IMG/VR virus record: IMGVR_UViG_3300022602_003213
Coordinates: 1 to 49,369 of that record
DNA: 49,369 nucleotides
From: a virus
Strand: one strand, 5' to 3'
The stretch's first letter is position 1. Each line of letters begins with the position of its first letter. The notes beneath the pieces are model-generated. The model saw nothing but the letters and a program-made list of their open reading frames with translations. It was not told the DNA's origin and searched no databases. The translations under genes and the position numbers were made by a program. Of this stretch, positions 32,771 through 41,200 are shown piece by piece.

Positions 32771-33400
32771 ATGAAATACCTATTCGTAGCAGGTGCTCCG
32801 GGCAGCAAATGGAGCAGCGTGGTCAAGAACATCTATTATAGTCCAGATGTAGATCGTGGCGATTACAGCGATGATCGCACCTACTATCATGATGCCGGCG
32901 GCAAGATGGATCTCATGCATCTGGGTGCTTACTTTGATCCTGGCATGGAGTTTGGAGCATGGTTTGATCAGCTGGACCAGCACAGCAAGGGCATGTGCGA
33001 AGCAGAGTTTGATCGTCCCTGGGCAGGACAAGCACAGGGCGGCATCAAGATAATCAAGAGCCATGTGTTCTCAGCACAGATAGACTTTCTCAGAGAGACA
33101 TGGCCAGAGTGTCCTGTGATATTGGTGCATAGAAACAATGATGCTTGCCTTGGTTGGTGGGTGCGCTGTGGACATTTCAACATCAGCTATCCAAAGTACG
33201 CCTATTACCAAGATCTCAAGCAGATGGCGTGGCATATTGATTACCAAAACAATGCCATCTTAAACGCTGCTGCTGCTGCTGATGCAGACTTTGATATAGT
33301 GGATAACCAGCATCTGTGCCAGCGAGTGGGCATCACACCGCCCACAGATCATTGGCAAAATTATCTGCGATCTGATATCAAGGTAGCGGTATTACGATAA
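32771..33400 (+). CDS. P-loop, sulfotransferase-like protein
   Basis: 209 residues. MKYLFVAGAPGSKWSSVVKNIYYS has a phosphosulfate- or phosphate-binding type loop (GAPGSKWSS), and VILVHRNNDACLGWW resembles the 3'-phosphate-binding strand of sulfotransferases. I recall close relatives in marine T4-type phages. It follows another P-loop gene by 7 bases and overlaps the convergent endonuclease gene by 40 bases at its 3' end. A sulfate or phosphate transfer to a small molecule or glycan is possible, but not shown. Confidence 0.6.
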   Translation: MKYLFVAGAPGSKWSSVVKNIYYSPDVDRGDYSDDRTYYHDAGGKMDLMHLGAYFDPGMEFGAWFDQLDQHSKGMCEAEFDRPWAGQAQGGIKIIKSHVFSAQIDFLRETWPECPVILVHRNNDACLGWWVRCGHFNISYPKYAYYQDLKQMAWHIDYQNNAILNAAAAADADFDIVDNQHLCQRVGITPPTDHWQNYLRSDIKVAVLR

Positions 33401-34284
33401 TCAGATTCCCAAACATCTATCAAATTATATCCAGCTGATTTGATAGCATCAATTTTATCTAATGTTTTTTGATACAGTTCTCCAAAGGTTTTCTGACATG
33501 TTGGGTTCATGGAATCAGGAGGAAATTTATTAGGATTTCCGTGATAATAATCACCCCAAAATTCATATACCGTGTTGGTAATCGGATCATACCCATCCAC
33601 ATAATATTTCTTTTGATCAATTACGAGGAGAATATTTCTTTGACTAGAGTAAATGTGCTGTTCATCCAACCATGCTGATTCAACCTTTGATCTAGGAGTA
33701 CACCGTGGACATTCTGAACCTCGTAAGTGTGATAATAGCGTTGGAATTTTATATAAACCGTGTTCCTCACAAATTATTTCAATTGGCTTATGTAAACCAC
33801 CAAATGATTTTTCAGAATAGCGATATTTTCCTGAATATAGTGCTTCTAATTTACAGGAATAATCATCTAAGTTCTTCTTCTTGTGATTAATCTTTGTTTC
33901 TCTATAGCAACTTGGACAGCCTTTGGCTTTAAGTGTCCTGTAATATGAATAGATGCGTGTGCAGTGTACCTCACAGTTGAGTTCTATATTATTACAATCT
34001 ATCCACCTAAATGGTATTTTTAAAAATGATGATACTTTTTGTGATTTATCAAGCCACTCTTTACTTTTAAATCCAGATCGAGCAGCTATACCGCAATCTT
34101 TACACCCAGCGCCGCTCAAATGGTGGAACGATTTTTGCTCAAACGACCCGTGAACTGGACAATCGATCGTGATTTTTTGATGTGCCTTGACAGATTTGGT
34201 ATCAATCGTGTATACATACTTGCTATCGTGTTTGTCGGCTGCTAGTTTGATGAACTCTGACGTGGTTATTGAAGGTTTACTCAT
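33361..34284 (-). CDS. Vsr-like (EDxHD-type) homing endonuclease with three zinc-binding repeats
   Basis: 307 residues from ATG 34284. Three C-x2-H...C-x2-C repeats are visible: C42/H45/C61/C64, C104/H107/C123/C126 and C172/H175/C192/C195. A C-terminal nuclease follows with E202, D230-G-Y-D, E241-F-W-G-D245-Y-Y-H248 and a final KIDAIKSAGYNLIDVWESDY, the arrangement of the Vsr-like EDxHD endonucleases linked to phage inteins and introns. It is far more AT-rich than its neighbours. It sits directly upstream of the topoisomerase gene on the opposite strand, and the two 5' regions interleave. Probably a mobile gene. Confidence 0.78.
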   Translation of the reverse strand: MSKPSITTSEFIKLAADKHDSKYVYTIDTKSVKAHQKITIDCPVHGSFEQKSFHHLSGAGCKDCGIAARSGFKSKEWLDKSQKVSSFLKIPFRWIDCNNIELNCEVHCTRIYSYYRTLKAKGCPSCYRETKINHKKKNLDDYSCKLEALYSGKYRYSEKSFGGLHKPIEIICEEHGLYKIPTLLSHLRGSECPRCTPRSKVESAWLDEQHIYSSQRNILLVIDQKKYYVDGYDPITNTVYEFWGDYYHGNPNKFPPDSMNPTCQKTFGELYQKTLDKIDAIKSAGYNLIDVWESDYRNTATLISDRR

Positions 34285-34290
34285 TAAATA
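34284..34290 (+). promoter_or_regulatory. Late-type promoter motif for the topoisomerase gene
   Basis: TTAAATATAAT on the plus strand, just upstream of GTG 34331. It overlaps the endonuclease start codon at 34282-34284. Confidence 0.4.
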
Positions 34291-34307
34291 TAATCCTAAG
34301 GTAAATG

Positions 34308-34314
34308 TATTTAG
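34308..34314 (-). promoter_or_regulatory. Late-type promoter motif for the homing endonuclease
   Basis: CTAAATACA on the minus strand, 24 bases upstream of ATG 34284, facing away from the plus-strand motif at 34284-34290. The two promoters cross over each other. Confidence 0.4.
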
Positions 34315-34330
34315 CAAGGAAGATGTATAC

Positions 34331-36214
34331 GTGGTAAAAAAGGAAGAGATTGTAAAACTCAGTGATTACGCTCATCACAGGCTACGCACAGAGATGTATC
34401 TGGGCAGCCGCAGTCCTCACAGCCAGACCATCGTAAACTGGGATGGCAAAGCTCTGAAACCTGTGGAGATGACTTGGACTCCTGCGGTCTACTGCGCATT
34501 CCGTGAGATATTGGATAATGCTCTGGACGAGGTGGTGGGTCATGGTCACGGCAGCAGCGTAGAAGTCACCTTTGATCAGAAAGAGATGCTGTTCACTGTC
34601 AGCGACGATGGCCGCGGCATTCCCATTGACTGGGATGCCAATGAGAACATGCACAAGGCCACGCTGGCACTCACACAGGCACGCGCAGGACGCAACTTTG
34701 GTGCTCGTGAGGAAGTGCGTGGTACCAACGGCATTGGTGCCAGCACAGTGGTCAGCTGCAGTGAACATTTCAGCATAGACATCATCAGGGACGGGCAGCG
34801 CTTCCAACAGACCTTCCGTGAGGGCAATGCTGCGTTTGACGAGCTGGACATCAGAGAACCCAAGATAACCAAGAATTCAAGCAAGACTGGCACCACCATT
34901 GAGTTCAAGCTCAGCAAGGACGTGTTCAAGAAGGCTAACTTGCCCCTGGCCTTCGTCCGAGCACGCATGATGGAAATTGCGGCAAATCATCCAAAGATTC
35001 GCTTTAGTTTCAATGGCTCGCGCGTGGTGGTCAAGCCAACAGTAGCTCGCACCTTCTTTGACGGCAAGACCGTGATCACCATCGATGTCAAGGACAAGAA
35101 TTTCAAGAGCAGCTTCTACCTGGTACCTAACTTTGCTGAAGATGGCGAATACCTACACACCACGGTCAACGACATTCCTGCTTTCAACGGCGGCCAGCAC
35201 ATTGACACCTTCAAGCGACTGTTCTACGGCGGATTGATACGTGCGCTGGAACGTGAGAGCAAGCGTCGAGGCTTGACACCCAATCGTTCAGACATTGCTG
35301 ACGGATTGCTGATCTACAACGTCACTGTGATGCATGCACCAAACTTTGACAGCCAGAGCAAGACGCGGCTGATCAACGACGATGTTGACGGTTACATCAA
35401 GGCTGTGTTGGAAGATGAGAACACGCTCAAGAACATCATCAAGACTAACAAGGCTTGGATAGACGAGATCTATGCCCGTTGCGCTGCTAGAACGCAGAAG
35501 AAAGACGATGCTGAGCTAGCCAAGCAGGCACGCAAGATGATGCGCACCAAGGTGCCCAAGCTGTTGGATGCCAACGGCAAGGATCGCACCAGGTGCGTGC
35601 TGCTGATCACAGAAGGTGACAGTGCCAAGACCATGGTATCGGCTGTGAGAGATCCAGAGATACACGGTGCACTGCCACTGCGAGGCAAGATCCTAAACGT
35701 CAGAGGCGAAGCGCCCAAAGCACTGTTGGACAACCAGATCCTCATGGATCTCATGACCAGCATTGGTTGTGCGCTGGGACAGCGTGCTGATCGCGGCGAC
35801 TTGCGCTATGGACAGGTATGGCTGGCAGCTGACCAAGATCCAGATGGTGCCAACATCACTGCACTGCTGGTCAACTTCTTCTATCTGCACTGGCCAGAGC
35901 TGTTTGACCCCAAGCTACCCACGTTCTTCTATGCGCTGCAGACACCGTTCATCATCCAAGAGAAGGGCAAGAATCGCCACTACTGGTATGCTGATGACTA
36001 TCACACCTATGATGCCAAGGACTGGAAAGGTGCTCCAAAACCCACACGCGCCAAGGGTCTGGGTTCTTTGGAGGAAGCAGACTGGCGTTACAGCCTGGTC
36101 AAGCCCAAGCTGATACCGATCACTGATGATGGCGGTCTCAGCGATGCGCTACAGTTGATATTCGATCCCAAGGGCGCAGATGCTCGCAAGGATTGGATAG
36201 CGTTAGATGCTTGA
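34331..36214 (+). CDS. Type II topoisomerase large subunit (T4 gp39 plus gp60 equivalent, undivided)
   Basis: 627 residues from GTG 34331, chosen because an AAGGA site lies upstream, the frame before it lies in the endonuclease gene, and MYLGSR (a family N-terminal motif) falls at residue 22. GHKL ATPase motifs: FREILDNALDEV, DDGRGIPI and GTNGIGAS. TOPRIM motifs: E in LLITEGDSAK and the D-x-D pair in AADQDPDGANIT. In T4 this protein is split between genes 39 and 60; here it is one chain. With the gp52-like subunit at 37638 it relaxes DNA ahead of phage replication. It overlaps the next gene. Confidence 0.9.
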   Translation: MVKKEEIVKLSDYAHHRLRTEMYLGSRSPHSQTIVNWDGKALKPVEMTWTPAVYCAFREILDNALDEVVGHGHGSSVEVTFDQKEMLFTVSDDGRGIPIDWDANENMHKATLALTQARAGRNFGAREEVRGTNGIGASTVVSCSEHFSIDIIRDGQRFQQTFREGNAAFDELDIREPKITKNSSKTGTTIEFKLSKDVFKKANLPLAFVRARMMEIAANHPKIRFSFNGSRVVVKPTVARTFFDGKTVITIDVKDKNFKSSFYLVPNFAEDGEYLHTTVNDIPAFNGGQHIDTFKRLFYGGLIRALERESKRRGLTPNRSDIADGLLIYNVTVMHAPNFDSQSKTRLINDDVDGYIKAVLEDENTLKNIIKTNKAWIDEIYARCAARTQKKDDAELAKQARKMMRTKVPKLLDANGKDRTRCVLLITEGDSAKTMVSAVRDPEIHGALPLRGKILNVRGEAPKALLDNQILMDLMTSIGCALGQRADRGDLRYGQVWLAADQDPDGANITALLVNFFYLHWPELFDPKLPTFFYALQTPFIIQEKGKNRHYWYADDYHTYDAKDWKGAPKPTRAKGLGSLEEADWRYSLVKPKLIPITDDGGLSDALQLIFDPKGADARKDWIALDA

Positions 36215-36494
36215 TCCGATCCCTATCGGCAACATGGCCTTCAATCATGACTATGAGCACCAATCAGAGACCGTGCTGAAAGCCATGTTCATGAGGAATA
36301 ATGTGCAGCTTCGCGACTGGTTGTTTGAAAACTTTGGTCAACATTATGCCGAACGCATCAGGATACAGCACATCGAATGGGGACGCACGTGGTTCACTGC
36401 GGAATTCACGTTCCAGCCTCTGACCGAATCTGAACGAGTGCTGTTAGCTCTAGCGATTTCTACGATCGCGGATGCAACTGGTGCAGCAAGCTGA
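36207..36494 (+). CDS. Small hypothetical protein after the topoisomerase gene
   Basis: 95 residues, overlapping the topoisomerase stop (ATGCTTGA). Aromatic and charged (HDYEHQSETVLKAMFMRNNVQLRDWLFENFG), one-domain size. It overlaps the convergent minus-strand gene by 45 bases at its 3' end. No family recognised. Confidence 0.55.
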   Translation: MLDPIPIGNMAFNHDYEHQSETVLKAMFMRNNVQLRDWLFENFGQHYAERIRIQHIEWGRTWFTAEFTFQPLTESERVLLALAISTIADATGAAS

Positions 36495-37553
36495 ACCATG
36501 ATCATCATCTGCATCGGCAGGTCCAATCACATGCTCTGCATTGATGCTGCTCCATCCACTGCCATTGGTGACCTGGAACACACCTATGTAGCCTCCGCTG
36601 TACAGCTGGAATGGCTGTGACAGATGGTTCATCTGATCATAGCGATGACCTGCATAATTGGTTATGGTGGTATCGAACCATGAGGGCCACACGAAGTCGC
36701 TGACCTGTATGCCGTTGATCTGATAGCCTAGATTGTCGGCTTCTACGGCATCGCACGCTTCATAAGCATAGATCAAACCTGCGGTGTTGGTGGTCTGCCT
36801 GAACACTGTGAGATTCACGTAGGGATCCAGCATCATCTCCAACAGCTCGTGGCTGAGAGTGACTGTCCAGTTGTAGCCATAGGTGATGTCGTCCTTGGCA
36901 AATATTCTACTGTATGGCAAACCTGCAGCAGTCTCATCGTGATAACCCAATGCCCCACTGACATCGCTGGTGTCCAGTATGTAGATGGGCCATGCCCCTG
37001 TGGGTATGCCCTGAGTCCTGCTGACAAATACCAGTGTGGCAGTGGTGCCCCAAGCTGCCTGCCAATCTCTGTCCAGCTGTATCTGCAGTGCTGCCACGGC
37101 AGCTTGGACTTGTGCATCAGTAAGCACCGTGCTGGAATTCTGTATGGCTATGGTTGGACCCATGCGCACCACAGCGTTGCCACTACCAGGTGGGGGAGTT
37201 GGCACAGGAGGTGCAGGCGGTGAGGTATAGGTAAACAGGCTGTTGGCAGTATTGGTACCGCTGCTGGTGGTCACTGTCACGCTGACTGAGCCAGCAGCGT
37301 GCGCAGGAGCAGTCACATGTATTTGCGTGTTGCTGTTAACCACAAGATTGGTGGCTGGTGTGGTACCAAATTTCACGCTGGTTGCACCTGCAAAATAATT
37401 ACCTGCAATCACCACGCTGGCACCGCCCGCGATGTTACCGCTGCTGGGCGTCACTGCGGTCACGGTTGGAGCCGGTTTGGTGGCAGCTGTGATGCCCAAT
37501 GTTGCAAATTTGGCTTGTATCTGCTCTTCTGTGGGCAGGCGGTAAGTGGCCAT
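36450..37553 (-). CDS. IPT/TIG domain protein with metalloprotease-like domain
   Basis: 367 residues. Residues about 28-111 are an Ig-like IPT/TIG domain (PTVTAVTPSSGNIAGGASVVIAG pattern). A Pro-rich linker (about 111-125) leads to a domain with H235-E236-L-L-E239-M-M-L-D243-P, a zinc-protease-type HExxE...D motif. YILDTSDVSGALGYHDE lies before it and YEACDAVEAD after it. The TIG domain and lack of a signal peptide suggest a virion-surface protein with a peptidase activity. Its AGGAG site and a GTAAATAG late motif upstream support separate late expression against the flow of surrounding genes. Confidence 0.65.
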   Translation of the reverse strand: MATYRLPTEEQIQAKFATLGITAATKPAPTVTAVTPSSGNIAGGASVVIAGNYFAGATSVKFGTTPATNLVVNSNTQIHVTAPAHAAGSVSVTVTTSSGTNTANSLFTYTSPPAPPVPTPPPGSGNAVVRMGPTIAIQNSSTVLTDAQVQAAVAALQIQLDRDWQAAWGTTATLVFVSRTQGIPTGAWPIYILDTSDVSGALGYHDETAAGLPYSRIFAKDDITYGYNWTVTLSHELLEMMLDPYVNLTVFRQTTNTAGLIYAYEACDAVEADNLGYQINGIQVSDFVWPSWFDTTITNYAGHRYDQMNHLSQPFQLYSGGYIGVFQVTNGSGWSSINAEHVIGPADADDDHGSACCTSCIRDRRNR

Positions 37554-37577
37554 TGCATGATCTCCTGTTTGTACAAG

Positions 37578-37585
37578 CTATTTAC
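37578..37585 (-). promoter_or_regulatory. Late-type promoter motif for the TIG/metalloprotease gene
   Basis: GTAAATAG on the minus strand, 25 bases upstream of the start codon at 37553. A weaker AATAAATG on the plus strand (37593-37600) may serve the gp52-like gene. Confidence 0.35.
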
Positions 37586-37637
37586 AATAACCAATAAATG
37601 CGTTACAGTAAATGAAAAATAGGGGAAAAGTGACCGC

Positions 37638-38993
37638 ATGACCTTGCAAAGCACCACTGATTACATCAAGACTATCAGCAGAGATTACTCCATTTATGTG
37701 TGCCAGACTCGTGGAATACCAAGTGTGTGTGACGGTCTCAAGGACGCACAGCGCAAAGGATTGGATGTAATCAAACCGCTGGGAGACAAGATCAAGACCA
37801 TATCTTTGGCAGGGCTCATGATTAGTTCTAATAGATATCTGCACGGTGACGCATCTGCTGCTGAAACGCTGAGCCTCATGGCTGCTCCCTACTGTAACAA
37901 TGTGCCTCTGCTGCATGGCATCGGTGCGTTTGGCACCAAGGTTGGACCCACTGACTGGGGTGCAGCACGCTATACCTATCTCAAGCGAAATGCTCACACA
38001 GATGCGCTGGTGTTCACAGACTATGACATCGTGCCACTGAAAGAAAACTACGACGGCAGCGTGCTGGAACCCAAGAACTATTTGCCGCTGGTTCCCATGG
38101 TGCTGCTAAACGGCATCAGTGGTATCGCAGTGGGTTGGAGCACAGACATCTTACCTCGCACGCTGGATGACATCATAGACGCTACCATTGCTGCCTTGGA
38201 TGGCAAGAAGATCAAGACACTGGTACCGCGCTATGACTATCTCAACTGTGGTGTGCGCAACATAGCTGGCAACAGCTGGGAATTCACTGGACGCTGTCGC
38301 ATAGATGGCAGCACGGTATGGATAGAAGAACTGCCACCTGATCTCAGCCTCGAAAAGTTCAAAGCACGCTTGAACACCATGGAAGAAGAAGACAAGATCC
38401 AGACCTACATCGATCGCAGCACCAAGGAGATCCGCATTGAAATACGTTTCAAGCGCGGTGCTATCAAGGACTGGACCGAGGACACTGCCATCGACTATTT
38501 CAAGCTGCGCAGCAAGGCCACAGAACGCATCGTGGTCTTGGACTGGACTGGCAATAGCGTGCGCCAGTTTGAATCTGCTGAACAGGTAGTCACTGAATAT
38601 GTGGAATGGCGCTTGGGTTGGTACAAGACTCGCTATGCCAAGATGATAGCTGATCTCACCTATCAGCTGAACTGGAATTTGGCTATCAAGGCTTGTATCG
38701 ATGGCCAGCTGCCGCAGTTCCTCCCCGCTGCAGATGACAAAGCTGCCATCGTGGCCAAGGTCAAGACGCTGTGTGTGGCTATTGATCTTGATGATGATCA
38801 GATCGATCGCATTGCCAGCTTGCCCAGCTATCGTTGGGCCAAGGATACCTATGCTGATGTGGTAGCAAAGATAGCTGATCTATCCACAACTATCGCAGAT
38901 CATACGGCAACTTTGGCTGACCCTGTGAAGCAACGAGAAATATATAAGCGTGAGGTCCAGGCACTAAAGAAGCTGCCAAAAGTGGATCGATGA
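37638..38993 (+). CDS. Type II topoisomerase DNA-cleavage subunit (T4 gp52-like)
   Basis: 451 residues, like the 442 of T4 gp52. The catalytic pair R111-Y112 lies in GAARYTYLK, matching the GyrA/gp52 active site. GISGIAVGWSTDILPR matches the family segment after the tower region, and the C-terminal part is coiled-coil-like. Cuts and reseals DNA using the covalent tyrosine, together with the large subunit at 34331. The two topoisomerase genes are separated by the TIG/metalloprotease gene in the opposite direction. An AGGGGAAAAG leader precedes the ATG. Confidence 0.92.
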   Translation: MTLQSTTDYIKTISRDYSIYVCQTRGIPSVCDGLKDAQRKGLDVIKPLGDKIKTISLAGLMISSNRYLHGDASAAETLSLMAAPYCNNVPLLHGIGAFGTKVGPTDWGAARYTYLKRNAHTDALVFTDYDIVPLKENYDGSVLEPKNYLPLVPMVLLNGISGIAVGWSTDILPRTLDDIIDATIAALDGKKIKTLVPRYDYLNCGVRNIAGNSWEFTGRCRIDGSTVWIEELPPDLSLEKFKARLNTMEEEDKIQTYIDRSTKEIRIEIRFKRGAIKDWTEDTAIDYFKLRSKATERIVVLDWTGNSVRQFESAEQVVTEYVEWRLGWYKTRYAKMIADLTYQLNWNLAIKACIDGQLPQFLPAADDKAAIVAKVKTLCVAIDLDDDQIDRIASLPSYRWAKDTYADVVAKIADLSTTIADHTATLADPVKQREIYKREVQALKKLPKVDR

Positions 38994-39009
38994 TCAGCGG
39001 GGCAATCAC

Positions 39010-39210
39010 ATGGAAGACAGGGTTCCCAATCCCAGCATAGGCTTCTACCTCACCACAGCATTCGACTACGAGATACGCAACAGATTGGACATAGATATAG
39101 CTACACTGCAGGACATTGACGAGCTCAATGAAGAACAGTGTGATCAGCTGAGGATATTGAACACTGTGAAAGAATATATGCTTAGACGCAAAGGTGAGAT
39201 CAAGCCATGA
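39010..39210 (+). CDS. Small hypothetical protein (66 aa)
   Basis: Helical, acidic, starting 16 bases after the topoisomerase stop, with ATGA overlap to the next gene. Contains FDYEIRNRLDIDIATLQDIDELNEE. No family recognised; part of the dense small-gene string from 39010 to 46057. Confidence 0.55.
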   Translation: MEDRVPNPSIGFYLTTAFDYEIRNRLDIDIATLQDIDELNEEQCDQLRILNTVKEYMLRRKGEIKP

Positions 39211-39425
39211 ACGATTGGTTAGTAACAGCCACAGAAACACAAGCCAAGCTGGAAGATGCTCTGACCAAATTGGCAGCTGCTGAGGCCGAACTGGCACGGC
39301 ACCGCTACAATCTCGGCATCATAGCGCACGATGGATATGAGCTCAGCTGGGAGAAGATCGTGAACCAGCGCGATTACTTCATCAAGCTGGCGCGTCAATC
39401 GCTGTATCCAGAGCAAACAAAATGA
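39207..39425 (+). CDS. Small coiled-coil-like protein (72 aa)
   Basis: 72 residues; residues 8-30 (TETQAKLEDALTKLAAAEAELAR) are a clear heptad-like helix. ATGA overlaps on both sides. Unknown role. Confidence 0.55.
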   Translation: MNDWLVTATETQAKLEDALTKLAAAEAELARHRYNLGIIAHDGYELSWEKIVNQRDYFIKLARQSLYPEQTK

Positions 39426-39763
39426 AATATCACGCACACGTATATTGGAATGATGCTGAGCAGCGTGCACATGCTGTGGCCATGCGCATAGGGTTGGAGA
39501 TGCTGGGCTGTGATCTTGGACGCATCCATGACGTGCCAATTGGACCCCATCCCTTGGCCATGTACCAAGCCATGTATGACGACAGCATCAAGGAACCAGT
39601 TGAGCGCATGCTGACAAACCAATCGCATGGTATCAGCATCTTGCTGCATGAGGACACTGGTGATGACATACATGATCACACGGAAGGTGTGCGTTGGATC
39701 AATGAACCCGTGATTCTGGACATAGTTTGGTTGGAAGAGTACACCAAACACAGGGATCACTGA
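39422..39763 (+). CDS. DOPA 4,5-dioxygenase-like protein
   Basis: 113 residues. The signature of the DOPA dioxygenase family is readable from the start: MKYHAHVYWN (H4, H6), then PIGPHPLAMYQAMY, then SHGISILLHEDTGDDIHDH. These His/Asp-rich segments are where the fungal and bacterial extradiol-type enzymes bind metal. The reaction in that family opens a catechol ring; the phage substrate is unknown. Length is typical. It is coupled by ATGA to the gene before. A small oxygenase of this kind is unexpected in a phage. Confidence 0.75.
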   Translation: MKYHAHVYWNDAEQRAHAVAMRIGLEMLGCDLGRIHDVPIGPHPLAMYQAMYDDSIKEPVERMLTNQSHGISILLHEDTGDDIHDHTEGVRWINEPVILDIVWLEEYTKHRDH

Positions 39764-39781
39764 TGGACCACCGCTGTTTGG

Positions 39782-39809
39782 TTGACAATGCTCTAGCCTG
39801 TGCTATGCT
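39782..39809 (+). promoter_or_regulatory. Sigma-70-like promoter GGTTGACA-N16-TATGCT
   Basis: TTGACA (39782-39787), 16-base spacer, TATGCT (39804-39809), 27 bases before ATG 39837. One of four copies of GGTTGACA-N16 in the window. Confidence 0.55.
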
Positions 39810-39836
39810 GAATGCTATAAAAGAGAGACTAGCAGC

Positions 39837-40058
39837 ATGAGCGCAGAACGCAAACTGGTTTTTCCCGAGGACACCTGTCCATACATTGACATGACCATTG
39901 AACTGTTGGACAAGATTGCCAACCAAGATGACCTGCAGTGGAGAGTGAACCAAGCTGCTTTGGCCAAGGCTCTGCTAGAGCATGTGCGTGACAGCAACCA
40001 AGCTCTGCGCACAGCCAGCAAGCACTGGTACGACCGTGCCAAGAAGGTTAAACGATGA
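39837..40058 (+). CDS. Small helical hypothetical protein (73 aa)
   Basis: First gene after the promoter at 39782. Charged and helical with a Lys/Arg-rich end (WYDRAKKVKR). ATGA couples it to the next gene. Typical of small early phage proteins; no family known. Confidence 0.6.
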   Translation: MSAERKLVFPEDTCPYIDMTIELLDKIANQDDLQWRVNQAALAKALLEHVRDSNQALRTASKHWYDRAKKVKR

Positions 40059-40693
40059 CTGATCAGATAGAACCAATCGGCGACAGCAGAACAGATTTCA
40101 ATGAATCATGGTTAAGCGAGATGCCAACGGGTATTGGTCAGATAGATACCTATGATTTCATAGCAAAGACCATAAAGGAGCGCATTGCACACGGTGCCAC
40201 TGTGATTGATTTGCCAAACGGTCTCAAGAAGATCGATGGTAGCCAAACCAAGTTCTATTGGTACCAAGATGGCATAGATATCGTGCTGGCTGCAGAACTT
40301 TCGGTTCAACGGCAGGCATTGGTGGTCAATGTTGTGGGTAAGAATGCCAATTACAAAGGACGGGCACCATTTGCTGCTGATCTCTACGATGCCATACTCA
40401 AGGACAGCGATGTGAGCATCAGATTGATGAGCGACAGGCAGCTGAGCGACGATGGTTATGCTATTTGGAAGAGGCTGTTCGCGCTGGGACACAATATATC
40501 TGTGTACGATCGCAAGGAACCTGGCACCAGCTATACCACGTTTACAGATGCGGCAGAGATGGATCAGTTCTTCAAGCACCATGACGATGCTTATAAGAGA
40601 TATCAGTTTGTGTTAAGCGAGAGTGCAAAGTTCGGTGAGACGCTGAGCTTCTTCCGCACTCGTAGGATGCGTGAACTGAGCGGATTGCTATGA
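40055..40693 (+). CDS. Hypothetical protein (212 aa)
   Basis: 212 residues, mixed alpha/beta. Strand-rich centre (IDIVLAAELSVQRQALVVNVVGKN) followed by MSDRQLSDDGYAIWKRLFALGHNISVYD and a C-terminal Arg-rich helix. The layout of strands and a helix before a conserved-looking SD-Q-L-S segment hints at an acyltransferase-like fold, but I cannot confirm it. Overlaps neighbours by ATGA on both sides. Confidence 0.55.
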   Translation: MTDQIEPIGDSRTDFNESWLSEMPTGIGQIDTYDFIAKTIKERIAHGATVIDLPNGLKKIDGSQTKFYWYQDGIDIVLAAELSVQRQALVVNVVGKNANYKGRAPFAADLYDAILKDSDVSIRLMSDRQLSDDGYAIWKRLFALGHNISVYDRKEPGTSYTTFTDAAEMDQFFKHHDDAYKRYQFVLSESAKFGETLSFFRTRRMRELSGLL

Positions 40694-40896
40694 TGGATGC
40701 TGTTGAGCAACATAGGTTGGTGTGCGAGGGCCAGCTGCATCTCTGCCTTGACCCAGACACGCTGCAGCCCGGTTTGCTTGACCCTATCACAAAGATCTGG
40801 GAACCAACCTCCGATCAGTTCAATCACATACAGACCCAGGCCTATGAAGCGGCGGTAGACTGGCGCAGGGAACTGCTGAGGAGACAACATGCCTGA
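40690..40896 (+). CDS. Small hypothetical protein (68 aa)
   Basis: Overlaps the preceding stop by ATGA and extends 8 bases into the next gene. Has HLCLDPDTLQPGLLDP and WRRELLRRQ segments. No family recognised. Confidence 0.5.
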   Translation: MMDAVEQHRLVCEGQLHLCLDPDTLQPGLLDPITKIWEPTSDQFNHIQTQAYEAAVDWRRELLRRQHA

Positions 40897-41200
40897 ACCT
40901 GAGCAGATCTGGGTGCTAGACTGGCAACATCTTGATGATTGGGAAGCCATGGAGCGAGTGGAATGGTTGCGAGAGAATCTGGTGGCTGGTACAGATTGGG
41001 GCGTGTGTAACGATCCGCGCATGTGCGTGCTCAAGACAGAGGTAGCGGGCACACTCTATCGCATGCGATGGTTTGACGGCACGCAGAGCAGCTTTGAACC
41101 ATACATGCCAGAATCGCCGCTGTTGCCCTATTTGGATGACCTTAAAGAGGTAGACCGGAACCTCGCCAAGATGAAAGAAATGCTGGAGAACATGCGATGA
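40889..41200 (+). CDS. Hypothetical protein (103 aa)
   Basis: Acidic protein rich in Trp and Met (WVLDWQHLDDWEAMERVEWL) with a C-terminal helix. Joined by ATGA to the S4-domain gene. A GAGGAG-like site precedes the ATG. Function unknown. Confidence 0.5.
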   Translation: MPEPEQIWVLDWQHLDDWEAMERVEWLRENLVAGTDWGVCNDPRMCVLKTEVAGTLYRMRWFDGTQSSFEPYMPESPLLPYLDDLKEVDRNLAKMKEMLENMR

